A DNA stretch of 64,000 nt from contig NZ_JAUDUY010000003.1 in NCBI RefSeq assembly GCF_030380815.1, positions 372,001 through 436,000 of the forward strand, in the 5' to 3' direction. This DNA comes from Robiginitalea aurantiaca. Lineage in GTDB: Bacteria > Bacteroidota > Bacteroidia > Flavobacteriales > Flavobacteriaceae. The notes under the pieces are model-generated. The model did no database searches. It was given only the letters and a program-made list of their open reading frames with translations, and was not told the DNA's origin. A program made the position numbers and the translations under genes. Of the stretch, positions 8,839 to 17,627 are shown piece by piece (the stretch's first letter is position 1; every line of letters starts with the position of its first letter).

Positions 8839-9585
8839 ATGAAGCGCAGCCTGATTTTAATTTTATTCTGTACGTTGATGAGTTGTGAATCCAAATCGGA
8901 AGGCCCATTGATCATCGGCCATAGGGGAGCAATGGGGTATGAAACCGAAAATACACTGGCCTCCGTCGAGAAGGCCTTGTCGCTCGGCGTGGATATGATT
9001 GAGATCGATGTCTTTCAGATAAGTTCCGGGGAGATCGTGGTTTTTCACGATGAACGCGTAGATCGCCTTTCCAATAGCGCAGGCCTTATAAAAGAGTACA
9101 ATATTTTTGATTTAAAGAAATTGATTCTCGATGGGGGGCATCAAATCCCTATGTTGCAGGACGTACTAAAACTTATGAAAGGGAGGGCAGCTCTGAATAT
9201 CGAGCTGAAGGATACTCAGATTGCCGATAATATTCACCAGATCGTTTCCGGGTATTCTCAAAAACCAGAATGGTCAGAGGAACAGTTCATCGTCTCGAGT
9301 TTTGATTGGGAAGAGTTGCGCGCGTATCGGGGATACAGTCCTCAGGGACGGATTGCCGTGCTTACGGAAGGAGATCCCCTGGAAGCCATACCTGTTGCGA
9401 AGGAATTGGGAGCGGAGGCCATCAACCCGCATTTTACCCAGCTCAATGCGGGTAATGTAGCCAAGCTGCATGAAGCGGGTTTTAAAGTTTATACCTGGAC
9501 AGTAAATGATCCTGCGGACTATCAGAAATTGAAGGAAATGGGAGTAGATGGGGTCTTTTCAGACTACCCGGACCGCATGAAATAA
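8839..9585 (+). CDS. Glycerophosphodiester phosphodiesterase, lipoprotein
   Basis: Hydrolyses glycerophosphodiesters to glycerol 3-phosphate and an alcohol. Family signatures: HRGAMGYETENTLAS near the N-terminus, EIDVFQ, VVFHDERVDR and NIELKD, plus YTWTVND and GVDGVFSDYPD at the C-terminus. I chose the ATG at 8839 rather than the in-frame one 42 bases upstream because it gives a clean lipoprotein signal peptide with lipobox LMSCES (Cys about 15). It faces glpF and glpK, which handle the glycerol that could derive from its products. Confidence 0.88.
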   Translation: MKRSLILILFCTLMSCESKSEGPLIIGHRGAMGYETENTLASVEKALSLGVDMIEIDVFQISSGEIVVFHDERVDRLSNSAGLIKEYNIFDLKKLILDGGHQIPMLQDVLKLMKGRAALNIELKDTQIADNIHQIVSGYSQKPEWSEEQFIVSSFDWEELRAYRGYSPQGRIAVLTEGDPLEAIPVAKELGAEAINPHFTQLNAGNVAKLHEAGFKVYTWTVNDPADYQKLKEMGVDGVFSDYPDRMK

Positions 9586-9643
9586 CCTTCCGCTTACCAC
9601 ATCCGGCCTTGCCTGTTCAAGTTTGGTTTTCGTTACGTTCGCC

Positions 9644-10372
9644 TCAGGAAAGCCCCAGGAATAAGAGTGCCGCCAGAACAGCTCCTATTACAGGCCCCAC
9701 AACCGGGATCCAGCTATAGCCCCAATCTCCGTCCCCTTTATGTTTTATGGGTGCCAGGGAATGTAAAATCCGGGGTCCGAGGTCCCTTGCCGGATTGATT
9801 GCGTAGCCTGTCGTCCCACCCAGACTTAACCCAATTGCCCATACCAGAAAAGCTACCGGAAGAGCTCCCAGAGAGCCAAGGCCGATTACTGTCCCCTCAT
9901 TGCCAAGGGTCGCATCTGTAAAATACAGTACTGTGAAAACCAATACGAAGGTGCCCAAAACCTCACTAAGCAGATTGCGCATGGTATTTCGAATGGCTGG
10001 GGCAGTACTGAAAACAGCCAACTGCATTCCGGGATCTTCGGTCCGGTCAAAATGATCTTTATAAATCCCCCAAACGGCAAATGCCCCTAAGAAGGCCCCG
10101 ATAAACTGAGCGAGGACATATAGTCCGGTATCTGCCCAGGGAAATGCTCCGGCAGCGGCCAATCCTAAAGTAACAGCCGGATTTATATGGGCTCCGCTAT
10201 AGGGCCCGGCCACAACAACTGCCACGTAGACGGCCATACCCCACCCGGTTGTAATTACAATCCATCCACTGTTATGCCCCTTTGTATCTTTCAATACGAC
10301 GTTGGCGGTTACCCCGCACCCCAACAGGATCAGAAGAAAGGTTCCGATGACTTCAGCTGTAAATGCACTCAT
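9644..10372 (-). CDS. glpF: Glycerol uptake facilitator (aquaglyceroporin)
   Basis: 242-residue MIP-family channel of the inner membrane. Both half-helix motifs are present: HINPAVTLG and [11 protein letters not shown]; the Asp after the second NPAR is typical of glycerol-permeable members. Six membrane segments are recognisable. Its start codon overlaps the end of glpK by 4 bases, so the two are translated as a unit, with glpK first. Glycerol entering by this channel would be trapped as glycerol 3-phosphate by GlpK. Confidence 0.92.
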   Translation of the reverse strand: MSAFTAEVIGTFLLILLGCGVTANVVLKDTKGHNSGWIVITTGWGMAVYVAVVVAGPYSGAHINPAVTLGLAAAGAFPWADTGLYVLAQFIGAFLGAFAVWGIYKDHFDRTEDPGMQLAVFSTAPAIRNTMRNLLSEVLGTFVLVFTVLYFTDATLGNEGTVIGLGSLGALPVAFLVWAIGLSLGGTTGYAINPARDLGPRILHSLAPIKHKGDGDWGYSWIPVVGPVIGAVLAALLFLGLS

Positions 10373-11877
10373 AGTTCTTTTTCTGTATCTGCCGCCCAGT
10401 ATTCAACAGCTCTGATTGCCCGATGCCATTGGGCTATTCCTTTCTTTGTCTTCTCCGGATCTCCTTTTGGGGTAAATCGCTGTTCCACCTTCCAGAGCTT
10501 ATCGATCTCATCCAAATCTTCCCAGTACCCCACAGCCAGTCCGGCGAGAAATGCAGCACCCATTACCGTGGTTTCCACAATTTCGGGTCGGATAGCCGCT
10601 ATATTTAAAACATCAGCCTGGAATTGCATCAGATGGCTGTTGACGGAGGCTCCTCCGTCCACCCTGAGCTCGCTGATGGAAATTCCCGAGTCTGCCTCCA
10701 TTGCCCTGAGAACATCCATGGTTTGGTAGGCGATGGACTCCACCGCAGCCCGCGCTAAATGGGCATCGGTACTGCCGCGGGTGAGTCCAAAAACAGCCCC
10801 CTTTGCCTGTTGGTTCCAATACGGCGCCCCCATTCCTGCAAAAGCAGGCACGAAATACACCCCGTCTGAATCCGGAACCCCGGAAATCAGGTTTTCTATG
10901 TCCGCAGAATTCTCGAAGAATTTAAGGCCATCTCTCAGCCATTGTACCACTGCACCGGCAATAAAAATACTGCCCTCCAGAACGTAGGTGGTTTTGCCAT
11001 CGATTTTCCATCCCACTGAAGTGAGTAAGTTATTCTTAGAAACGATCGGTTTGTCCCCGATGTTCATCAGCATAAAACAGCCGGTTCCATAGGTGTTTTT
11101 GACCATCCCTGCCCGCGTGCACATCTGACCGAAAAGCGCGGCTTGCTGATCCCCGGCGATCCCGGCTATCGGAATGCCTTCAGAGAGAAATGCTCCCCCG
11201 GTATGTCCGTAGACTTCGCTCGATTCCTTTACTTCGGGTAACATAGAGGGGGGGATATCTAGGAGGGAAAGCATTTCTTCATCCCATTCCAGGGTGTGCA
11301 GGTTTAAAAAAAGTGTGCGGCAGGCATTGGTCACATCTGTAATATGAAGCAATCCCGAGGACATTTTCCAAATCAGCCAGGTATCAATGGTACCCATCAG
11401 CAGCTCCCCTGCTTCCGCCCGATTCCGGGCACCCGGGACATTTTCCAGGATCCACTTAACCTTGGTTCCTGAAAAATAGGCATCGATGACCAAACCGGTT
11501 TTTTCCCTGACCATGGGCTGTTTCCCTTCTTTCTTGAGGGATTCGCAAAACGCCGCCGTTCGTTTATCCTGCCAGACAATGGCATTGTAAATCGGCTTTC
11601 CTGTGTTCTTATCCCACACCACAACGGTTTCACGCTGATTCGTTATTCCGATGGCTTTGATATCCCTGGAATCGAGATTTGCCTCTTCCAGGGCTTTGCC
11701 CGCCATTTCTTTCTGGACTTCCCAGATTTCAAGAGGGTCGTGTTCTACCCAACCCGGTTTGGGAAAGTGCTGTTCAAACTCTTTTTGAGCCGTCGAAATG
11801 ATTTCACCAGCCCGGTCAAAAACGAGTGCCCGGCAGCTGGTTGTACCCTGGTCCAGGGCTAAAATATATCCTTGCAT
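10369..11877 (-). CDS. glpK: Glycerol kinase
   Basis: 502-residue FGGY-family kinase, ATP plus glycerol to glycerol 3-phosphate. The N-terminal ATPase motif [13 protein letters not shown] (residues 8-20), the substrate-site ITNQRET, and [13 protein letters not shown] in the second domain are all present; length is canonical. A His-containing regulatory loop as in PTS-regulated Gram-positive GlpK was not evident. It starts the glpKF pair; no glpD or glpR is in the window. Confidence 0.94.
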   Translation of the reverse strand: MQGYILALDQGTTSCRALVFDRAGEIISTAQKEFEQHFPKPGWVEHDPLEIWEVQKEMAGKALEEANLDSRDIKAIGITNQRETVVVWDKNTGKPIYNAIVWQDKRTAAFCESLKKEGKQPMVREKTGLVIDAYFSGTKVKWILENVPGARNRAEAGELLMGTIDTWLIWKMSSGLLHITDVTNACRTLFLNLHTLEWDEEMLSLLDIPPSMLPEVKESSEVYGHTGGAFLSEGIPIAGIAGDQQAALFGQMCTRAGMVKNTYGTGCFMLMNIGDKPIVSKNNLLTSVGWKIDGKTTYVLEGSIFIAGAVVQWLRDGLKFFENSADIENLISGVPDSDGVYFVPAFAGMGAPYWNQQAKGAVFGLTRGSTDAHLARAAVESIAYQTMDVLRAMEADSGISISELRVDGGASVNSHLMQFQADVLNIAAIRPEIVETTVMGAAFLAGLAVGYWEDLDEIDKLWKVEQRFTPKGDPEKTKKGIAQWHRAIRAVEYWAADTEKEL

Positions 11878-11884
11878 AAAGTTG

Positions 11885-12367
11885 CTAATTGAGCTGAACG
11901 ATTTTAAAATTTAGAATCCCGGCAAAAAGCACCCAAAGCAGATATGGGACCATAAGATATGCCGCGGTCCTGCTGACGATCTTAAACCGGCGAATGGTTA
12001 GGAGGATCAATCCCAAAAGGATTATCAGGATGAGAAGGGCTGGCAAAGGGCTCTGTAAACCAAAGAAGATGATACTCCAGGAGGCATTAAATAGTAATTG
12101 AAAACCAAAGAAGTAAAGTGCAGTTTTCACCCATTTATGATAGTAGCCATGCCCCCAAACGATTCCCGCCGCAATCCCCATAAGAATATAGAGCGTGGTC
12201 CAGACGGGAGCAAAAATCCAATTGGGGGGGTTAAAGGAGGGTTTGTTCAGCGTGGTGTACCAGGTATCGACAGAAGATTGGGTTGCAAAACCTGACAGAG
12301 CACCAACAAGCAGGCATACAATGACAGCTAACGCGATACGCAAATACGTTTTTTTCTCCCTTCTCAT
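11885..12367 (-). CDS. TspO/MBR family membrane protein
   Basis: 160 residues with five transmembrane helices and the family pattern: [22 protein letters not shown] after the first helix, [13 protein letters not shown] in the second, and WSIIFFGLQ with paired aromatic residues. TspO proteins bind porphyrins and other hydrophobic ligands; the physiological role in Bacteroidota is unclear. It ends 7 bases before glpK on the same strand, so it may be the first gene of the glpKF transcript, although no functional link is known. Confidence 0.9.
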   Translation of the reverse strand: MRREKKTYLRIALAVIVCLLVGALSGFATQSSVDTWYTTLNKPSFNPPNWIFAPVWTTLYILMGIAAGIVWGHGYYHKWVKTALYFFGFQLLFNASWSIIFFGLQSPLPALLILIILLGLILLTIRRFKIVSRTAAYLMVPYLLWVLFAGILNFKIVQLN

Positions 12368-12420
12368 GGATTTAAAAATAGGAAATTTTTAAGTAGTAAA
12401 GTGGTGAAGGTGCAAAGGCA

Positions 12421-12428
12421 TATCTTTG
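12421..12428 (+). promoter_or_regulatory. -7 box of the mevalonate decarboxylase promoter
   Basis: TATCTTTG matches TAnnTTTG. No good TTTG stands at the expected distance upstream. The box overlaps a possible TTG start at 12426, which argues that the gene starts at the ATG at 12444. Confidence 0.45.
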
Positions 12429-12443
12429 CAAAAAAACCTGTGG

Positions 12444-13526
12444 ATGATCGAAAAGGATTTTATTCCCGGACCTTCAGGGGACTTGCCTGATGCAGGCACG
12501 TTCAGTTGGAAGGCCCCCAGCAACATCGCCCTTGTCAAATACTGGGGTAAGCTGGCAGGCCAGATTCCCACGAATCCCTCTGTCAGTTTTACGCTGGATA
12601 CCTCAGCTACCCGCACCACCCTTATTTGCGAAAAAACAATGGATCCCGGGGAGTTTCCCCATTTTAGCATATACCTGGATGGAGCCCCTGCACCCCATTT
12701 TTCGGAGAAGATTCGCACTTTTTTTGAACGCATTTTGCCCTATCAACCGTTTCTCTCTGAGTATGCTTTTGAGATTCGAACGGAAAACACCTTTCCCCAT
12801 AGCAGCGGGATTGCTTCCTCGGCCAGCGGTATGGCGGCCCTCTCGCTTTGTCTGATGGATCTGGAGCTTAAAATCTATCCGGATATGTCAACAGAATTCT
12901 TCCATCATAAGGCTTCTTTTCTGGCGCGGTTGGGTTCAGGTTCTGCCGCCAGAAGTATTAAAGGCGGGGTTGTGCAATGGGGTGAGCACGACGCTGTACC
13001 GGGGAGTTCCAATCTGTACGGCATTTCCTATCCCTTCGAAGTGCATCCTGTTTTTGAATCATTTCAGGATACGATTCTCCTGGTGGATAAGGGAAAGAAA
13101 GAGGTGAGCAGTACCGTAGGTCACGCGCTGATGCAGGGACATCCCTTTGCCAAATCCCGGTTTGACCAGGCTCGCAAACACATAGATCAATTACGGCCTG
13201 TATTCCGTGAAGGAGATCTCAATGCCTTTATGGCTCTGGTGGAATCCGAAGCCCTCAGTTTGCATGCCATGATGATGAGCAGCAACCCTTATTTTATACT
13301 CATGAAACCCGGAACCCTTGAAATTATTGAACGTATATGGGAATACCGGAGGCGCACAGGGCATGCCGTTTGCTTTACCCTGGATGCCGGGGCAAATGTC
13401 CATTTGCTCTATCCCGGAGAGAATAAAGAAACAATACAGGCGTTTTTAAAGGAGGAACTTGTTTCCTTTTGTCAGGATGGACATTATTTACTCGACCGCG
13501 TAGGACCCGGTGCATCAAGGCTTTAA
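12444..13526 (+). CDS. mvaD: Diphosphomevalonate decarboxylase
   Basis: About 360 residues, cytoplasmic GHMP-superfamily enzyme turning mevalonate diphosphate into isopentenyl diphosphate with ATP. Family marks: SNIALVKYWGK near the N-terminus, the phosphate loop HSSGIASSASGMAAL, GSGSAARSIKGGVVQW, and the C-terminal DAGANVHLLYP. I chose the ATG at 12444 because a -7 promoter box occupies the upstream TTG alternative. With the next gene it shows that isoprenoids are made by the mevalonate route, as in Flavobacteriia. Confidence 0.93.
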   Translation: MIEKDFIPGPSGDLPDAGTFSWKAPSNIALVKYWGKLAGQIPTNPSVSFTLDTSATRTTLICEKTMDPGEFPHFSIYLDGAPAPHFSEKIRTFFERILPYQPFLSEYAFEIRTENTFPHSSGIASSASGMAALSLCLMDLELKIYPDMSTEFFHHKASFLARLGSGSAARSIKGGVVQWGEHDAVPGSSNLYGISYPFEVHPVFESFQDTILLVDKGKKEVSSTVGHALMQGHPFAKSRFDQARKHIDQLRPVFREGDLNAFMALVESEALSLHAMMMSSNPYFILMKPGTLEIIERIWEYRRRTGHAVCFTLDAGANVHLLYPGENKETIQAFLKEELVSFCQDGHYLLDRVGPGASRL

Positions 13527-13557
13527 GGTTTAACACTACCTTTAGAATAAAGTTTGC

Positions 13558-13565
13558 TACTTTTG
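13558..13565 (+). promoter_or_regulatory. -7 box upstream of the GHMP kinase
   Basis: TACTTTTG matches TAnnTTTG and lies 24 bases before the ATG at 13590. No convincing -33 element was seen. It may give the kinase and the genes after it their own promoter apart from mvaD. Confidence 0.4.
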
Positions 13566-13589
13566 TTCTTAACGTTTATAGACACTTCA

Positions 13590-14528
13590 ATGAAAGGACC
13601 GTTGTTTTATTCCAAAATCCTGCTCTTCGGAGAATACGGAATCATAAAAGATTCCCGTGGACTGTCCATTCCCTATAATTTCTTTAAGGGAGCCCTAAAG
13701 AAATCGGATCATCTGGAAGGCAAAGCCCTGGAATCGAATAAAAACCTGAACCAATTTGCCGTGTACCTGCAAGAAGTTCAGACGGAATCGCCGGATCTGG
13801 TCTCCTTTGATCTGGACTCCCTGAAGAAAGATATACGCGAGGGGATGTTTTTCGACAGTTCAATCCCACAGGGCTATGGCGTTGGAAGCAGCGGAGCGCT
13901 CGTAGCAGCCATCTATGATCGATACGGGAAGGATAAGATTACGGTCTTAGAGAATCTTACGCGGGAAAAGTTACTTCGGCTTAAGGCTATTTTCGGGAAA
14001 ATGGAATCGTTTTTCCACGGAAAATCCTCCGGTTTGGATCCCCTCAACAGTTATTTGAGTTTGCCCATACTGATCAATTCACAGGACAATATCGAATCCA
14101 CCAGTATTCCCACTCAAAACCCGGATGGGAAAGGTGCTGTGTTTCTATTGGATAGCGGTACGGTGGGGGAGACAGCTCCAATGGTACAGATCTTTATGGA
14201 GCAGATGAAACATGAAGGGTTTCGGAAAGTCCTTAAGGATCAGTTTATCCGATACACGGATGCTTGTGTGGAGGATTTCATAAGCGGCAATGTCAAATCC
14301 CTTTTTGGGAATATCAAGAAATTGTCCAATGTGGTGCTAAACCACTTCAGCCCAATGATCCCCAAAGAATTTCACCAGTTATGGAAGCAGGGAATCGAGT
14401 CCAATTCGTATTACCTCAAATTATGCGGATCCGGAGGCGGCGGCTATATCCTTGGATTTACTGAAGATCTGGATCAGGCCCGTGAGGCCCTCAAGGGACA
14501 TCGTTTGGAGGTGGTTTACAACTTCTAA
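13590..14528 (+). CDS. GHMP kinase, probably mevalonate kinase
   Basis: 312 residues from the ATG at 13590, chosen because homologues begin at the sequence FYSKILLFGEYGI and the upstream extension is hydrophobic and atypical. The ATP loop is PQGYGVGSSGALVAA; KLCGSGGGGYILGF is the third GHMP motif near the C-terminus, and GKSSGLDPLNSYLS holds the catalytic-Asp region. With mvaD beside it, mevalonate kinase is the best fit; phosphomevalonate kinase is the alternative. No other mevalonate-pathway gene is in this window. Confidence 0.82.
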   Translation: MKGPLFYSKILLFGEYGIIKDSRGLSIPYNFFKGALKKSDHLEGKALESNKNLNQFAVYLQEVQTESPDLVSFDLDSLKKDIREGMFFDSSIPQGYGVGSSGALVAAIYDRYGKDKITVLENLTREKLLRLKAIFGKMESFFHGKSSGLDPLNSYLSLPILINSQDNIESTSIPTQNPDGKGAVFLLDSGTVGETAPMVQIFMEQMKHEGFRKVLKDQFIRYTDACVEDFISGNVKSLFGNIKKLSNVVLNHFSPMIPKEFHQLWKQGIESNSYYLKLCGSGGGGYILGFTEDLDQAREALKGHRLEVVYNF

Positions 14529-14539
14529 ACACAAACTTC

Positions 14540-15445
14540 ATGTTTTCCCGTAAGACCAGGTTGTTTCTGCTGAAGTCACTGAGTCTTATTTCCATTGTCA
14601 GGGGTTACAACATTCTGGTTATCGCATTGGCCCAATACCTGGCGGCTATTTTTATCATGTCACCCGATCTACCGTGGGGAGAGGTGGCCTTCGATCCAAA
14701 TCTCTTTGTACTGGTATTGTCTTCTGCCCTGGTCATTGCGGGAGGCTACATCATCAATAGTTTTTACGACTCTGAAAAGGACCTGATCAATAAACCCCAG
14801 AAGATGATGCTCGACAGACTCGTGAGTCAACGGGTTAAGATCTACGCCTATTTTGTGTTGAATTTTCTGGGCGTTTTGCTGGCCAGCTCTGTTTCTTTCC
14901 GGGCCGCGCTATTTTTTGCAGCCTATGTTTTTGCCATTTGGCTCTATTCACACCGGTTAAAGAAATTACCGTTTTTGGGAAATATCGTTTCTGCCCTTTT
15001 GGCGATCACCCCGTTCTTTGCCATTTTTGTATACTACCGAAACTTCGACACGGTAATTTTCGTACATGCCCTCTTCCTTTTCCTGATCATACTCAGCAGG
15101 GAACTCATAAAAGATATGGAAAACCTGGCCGGGGATATCGCCCAGAATTACCAAACGATTGCAGTGCGCTATGGCACGCGTTTTTCCAAACAATGTGTAA
15201 CACTGCTTGTCCTGCTTGCCCTGGTCCCTGCAGGATTGCTGATAGCCTACTTCGATGTTGGGTATATGTATCTCTATTTTAGTGCAACCAGCCTTCTGTT
15301 GATCTTGTTTTTGGTGTTGCTATGGAAATCAAACTCAAAGAAACAGTTTGTATGGCTTCACAATATTCTTAAGTTTATTATTGTTTCGGGGGTCATCGGT
15401 ATTCTCCTGATAGACATAGACCTTTTGATAAACAGATTGTTATGA
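14540..15445 (+). CDS. UbiA-family prenyltransferase (digeranylgeranylglyceryl-phosphate-synthase-like)
   Basis: 301 residues with about eight or nine membrane helices. The first Asp-rich motif reads NSFYDSEKD (UbiA NDxxDxxxD variant, residues 73-81) and the second is ELIKDMENLAGD (about 191-202). In flavobacterial genomes such proteins next to mevalonate genes are usually annotated as geranylgeranylglycerol-phosphate geranylgeranyltransferase; menaquinone prenyltransferase is an alternative. It is 11 bases after the kinase and overlaps the following gene by 4 bases. It consumes polyprenyl diphosphates made by the pathway upstream. Confidence 0.82.
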   Translation: MFSRKTRLFLLKSLSLISIVRGYNILVIALAQYLAAIFIMSPDLPWGEVAFDPNLFVLVLSSALVIAGGYIINSFYDSEKDLINKPQKMMLDRLVSQRVKIYAYFVLNFLGVLLASSVSFRAALFFAAYVFAIWLYSHRLKKLPFLGNIVSALLAITPFFAIFVYYRNFDTVIFVHALFLFLIILSRELIKDMENLAGDIAQNYQTIAVRYGTRFSKQCVTLLVLLALVPAGLLIAYFDVGYMYLYFSATSLLLILFLVLLWKSNSKKQFVWLHNILKFIIVSGVIGILLIDIDLLINRLL

Positions 15446-16404
15446 ATTCCAATACACTGAGGGTTGCCATTGCCCAGTTCGCCCCTAAATGGCTGGATAA
15501 GCGAGGCACCCTTAAAGTAATTGAGGAAGCCATTAAGAGTGCCGCTGAAAAGAATGCGGAACTCCTTGTATTTGGGGAGGCCTTCTGGCCAGGGTATCCT
15601 TATTGGCTTGCCTATATGGATGGGGCAGCCTGGGAAGTGCCTGGCAATAAAGCACTGCATGCTCATTATCTCGAAAACGCTGTCATACCTGAACACGGAG
15701 ATCTTAACCCGATAATTTCCCTGGCCTCGGAATTCGGCATATCCATATACCTGGGTATTGTGGAACGCGCCCAGGACCGGGGAGGACATAGCCTTTACTG
15801 TTCACTTGCCTATATCGATGCTTCCAGGGGTTTGTGTTCCATTCACAGGAAATTGCAACCCACATACGATGAAAGACTTACCTGGGCTCCCGGCGATGGG
15901 CATGGAATTCAGGTTCACCCCTTGAAGGAATTTAGAGTAGGTGGTTTGAACTGCTGGGAAAATTGGATGCCACTTGCGAGAACTGCTCTCTATGGACAGG
16001 GCGAAAATGTACATATTGCGGTTTGGCCCGGCAGCGATTACAATACGCGGGATATTACCCGTTTTATAGCAAGGGAATCCCGTAGTTACGTTATTTCGGC
16101 CTCTGCCCTTATGCGGCGGGAAGATTTTCCTGAAAGTACGCCCCACCTCAGTGAGTTTTTAGAAAAAACACCAAAAATTCTGAGCAATGGCGGCTCATGT
16201 GTTGCAGGTCCGGACGGAAACTGGGTTCTGGAGCCCCAAACAGGTGAGGAGGGCCTATTTCTTGCAGATCTCTCTCTTCAAAGAATATATCAGGAGCGAC
16301 AAAACTTTGACCCTTCGGGTCATTACAGTCGCCCCGATGTTACCCGTTTGATCCTGAATCGGTCAAGACAATCGATTTTAGGGTTTGATCAAGCGGACAT
16401 TTAA
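15442..16404 (+). CDS. Nitrilase-type carbon-nitrogen hydrolase
   Basis: 320-residue cytoplasmic enzyme with the Glu-Lys-Cys triad: Glu in VFGEAFWPGYP (about residue 47), Lys in HRKLQPT, and Cys in GGLNCWENWMPL. The CWEN motif is that of true nitrilases, which turn nitriles into carboxylic acids and ammonia, rather than of amidases or NAD synthetase domains. The start overlaps the UbiA stop as ATGA, implying co-translation, though no metabolic link to isoprenoids is evident. The natural substrate is unknown. Confidence 0.87.
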   Translation: MNSNTLRVAIAQFAPKWLDKRGTLKVIEEAIKSAAEKNAELLVFGEAFWPGYPYWLAYMDGAAWEVPGNKALHAHYLENAVIPEHGDLNPIISLASEFGISIYLGIVERAQDRGGHSLYCSLAYIDASRGLCSIHRKLQPTYDERLTWAPGDGHGIQVHPLKEFRVGGLNCWENWMPLARTALYGQGENVHIAVWPGSDYNTRDITRFIARESRSYVISASALMRREDFPESTPHLSEFLEKTPKILSNGGSCVAGPDGNWVLEPQTGEEGLFLADLSLQRIYQERQNFDPSGHYSRPDVTRLILNRSRQSILGFDQADI

Positions 16405-16412
16405 TACCTTTG
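16384..16412 (+). promoter_or_regulatory. Flavobacterial promoter of the pseudouridine synthase
   Basis: TTTG at 16384-16387 and TACCTTTG at 16405-16412, 17 bases apart, match the consensus. The promoter overlaps the end of the nitrilase gene and is only 13 bases before the ATG at 16426, giving a very short leader. Confidence 0.65.
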
Positions 16413-16425
16413 CGGAAACCTCGAT

Positions 16426-17622
16426 ATGAGCAACTCCGATTCTGGTAAAGGCAGAAAGCCCACCCAAAAACCCACAGGAACCAATTCCGGCAAGAAGGCA
16501 GGCCCGAGAAAGGCAGCTTCCAAAGCCTCGAAATCCGGGTCTGGAAGGTCTTCCAGAACTGAGGCAACCGGTCAGGATTCATCAACTCCGCGATCGTCCC
16601 GATCCACCGCTTCCGGCCCATCGAAAAGAACACCTGCCCGATCTTCAGGCAGGACAACACCCAGCAGGGATTCCTCTGGCTCCCGACCTGCACGGTCATC
16701 CGGAGGGAGCGCTGAACGGTCCTTCAGGAGGGATTCTTCTGATCGTGACGCAACCGGGCAACGGTCATCGCGATCGTCCTCGACCTCAAAATCCGGACCC
16801 TATAAAAAGCGGACTCCGGGATCGGCAAAATCCGGTTCATGGGACGCCTCTAAACGCCCTGCCCCGCGTCCGCGTCCATCGGCCAGTGCGAAGACATCAA
16901 ATGCGGACTCTGGAAAAATCCGTCTCAATAAGTATATCGCAAATGCCGGGGTTTGTTCCAGGAGGGAAGCCGATGTCCTGATTGCAGCCGGGAATGTTAC
17001 CGTAAATGGAAAGATCATCTCCGAAATGGGGTATAAGGTTGATCCCACAGATGAAGTACGCTTCGACGGGCGCTTGCTGCAGCGCGAAAAGAAAGAGTAC
17101 GTGCTATTGAATAAACCCAAAAACTTTATAACTACCACAAAGGATGAAAAGGGGAGAAGGACGGTTATGGAACTCATAACCCGGGCCAGTTCTTCAAGAC
17201 TTCCCCCGGTAGGCCGATTGGATCGCATGACTACCGGATTGCTCCTCTTCACCAACGATGGGGAACTCACTAAAAAGCTGACACATCCCAAACACGGGGT
17301 ACGCAAGATCTATCACGTAGAGCTGGATTCAAACCTGAAAGCGGGAGATATGGCGAGTATCCGGAAGGGACTGGAACTGGAAGATGGTCTGATTGAAGTA
17401 GATGAGGTGAGCTATATCGATGGTGTTTCCAAGCGGGAAGTTGGGATTGAGATACACAGTGGACGGAACCGAATTGTGCGACGGATTTTTGAACATTTGG
17501 GATACCAGGTCGTCAAACTCGATCGGGTAGTGCTGGCCGGACTTACCAAAAAAGACCTGCCAAGGGGACACTGGAGGCATTTAACGCCTCAGGAGGTGAT
17601 AAACCTTCGGATGATTTCGTAA
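16426..17622 (+). CDS. rluB: 23S rRNA pseudouridine synthase (RluB type) with low-complexity tail
   Basis: 398 residues. The C-terminal 235 are a standard RsuA/RluB-type enzyme: S4 RNA-binding domain (RLNKYIANAGVCSRREADVLI, about 165-185), then the catalytic Asp in GRLDRMTTGLLLFTNDGEL, and KIYHVEL and RNRIVRRIFEHLGY. The first about 160 residues are disordered, made mainly of Ser, Arg, Gly, Pro, Lys and Thr; such tails occur in Bacteroidota RluB homologues and probably help bind RNA. The family modifies the U2605 region of 23S rRNA in E. coli. Convergent with argH, with only 5 bases between them. Confidence 0.9.
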   Translation: MSNSDSGKGRKPTQKPTGTNSGKKAGPRKAASKASKSGSGRSSRTEATGQDSSTPRSSRSTASGPSKRTPARSSGRTTPSRDSSGSRPARSSGGSAERSFRRDSSDRDATGQRSSRSSSTSKSGPYKKRTPGSAKSGSWDASKRPAPRPRPSASAKTSNADSGKIRLNKYIANAGVCSRREADVLIAAGNVTVNGKIISEMGYKVDPTDEVRFDGRLLQREKKEYVLLNKPKNFITTTKDEKGRRTVMELITRASSSRLPPVGRLDRMTTGLLLFTNDGELTKKLTHPKHGVRKIYHVELDSNLKAGDMASIRKGLELEDGLIEVDEVSYIDGVSKREVGIEIHSGRNRIVRRIFEHLGYQVVKLDRVVLAGLTKKDLPRGHWRHLTPQEVINLRMIS

Positions 17623-17627
17623 CGCGC

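Noticed and set aside
12426-12443. TTG at 12426 as the mvaD start
   Set aside because: The TATCTTTG promoter box overlaps this codon, so transcription would start after it; the ATG at 12444 fits.
15442-16404. NAD synthetase or N-carbamoyl hydrolase in place of nitrilase
   Set aside because: The catalytic Cys is in CWENWMPL, characteristic of nitrilases, and there is no second synthetase domain.
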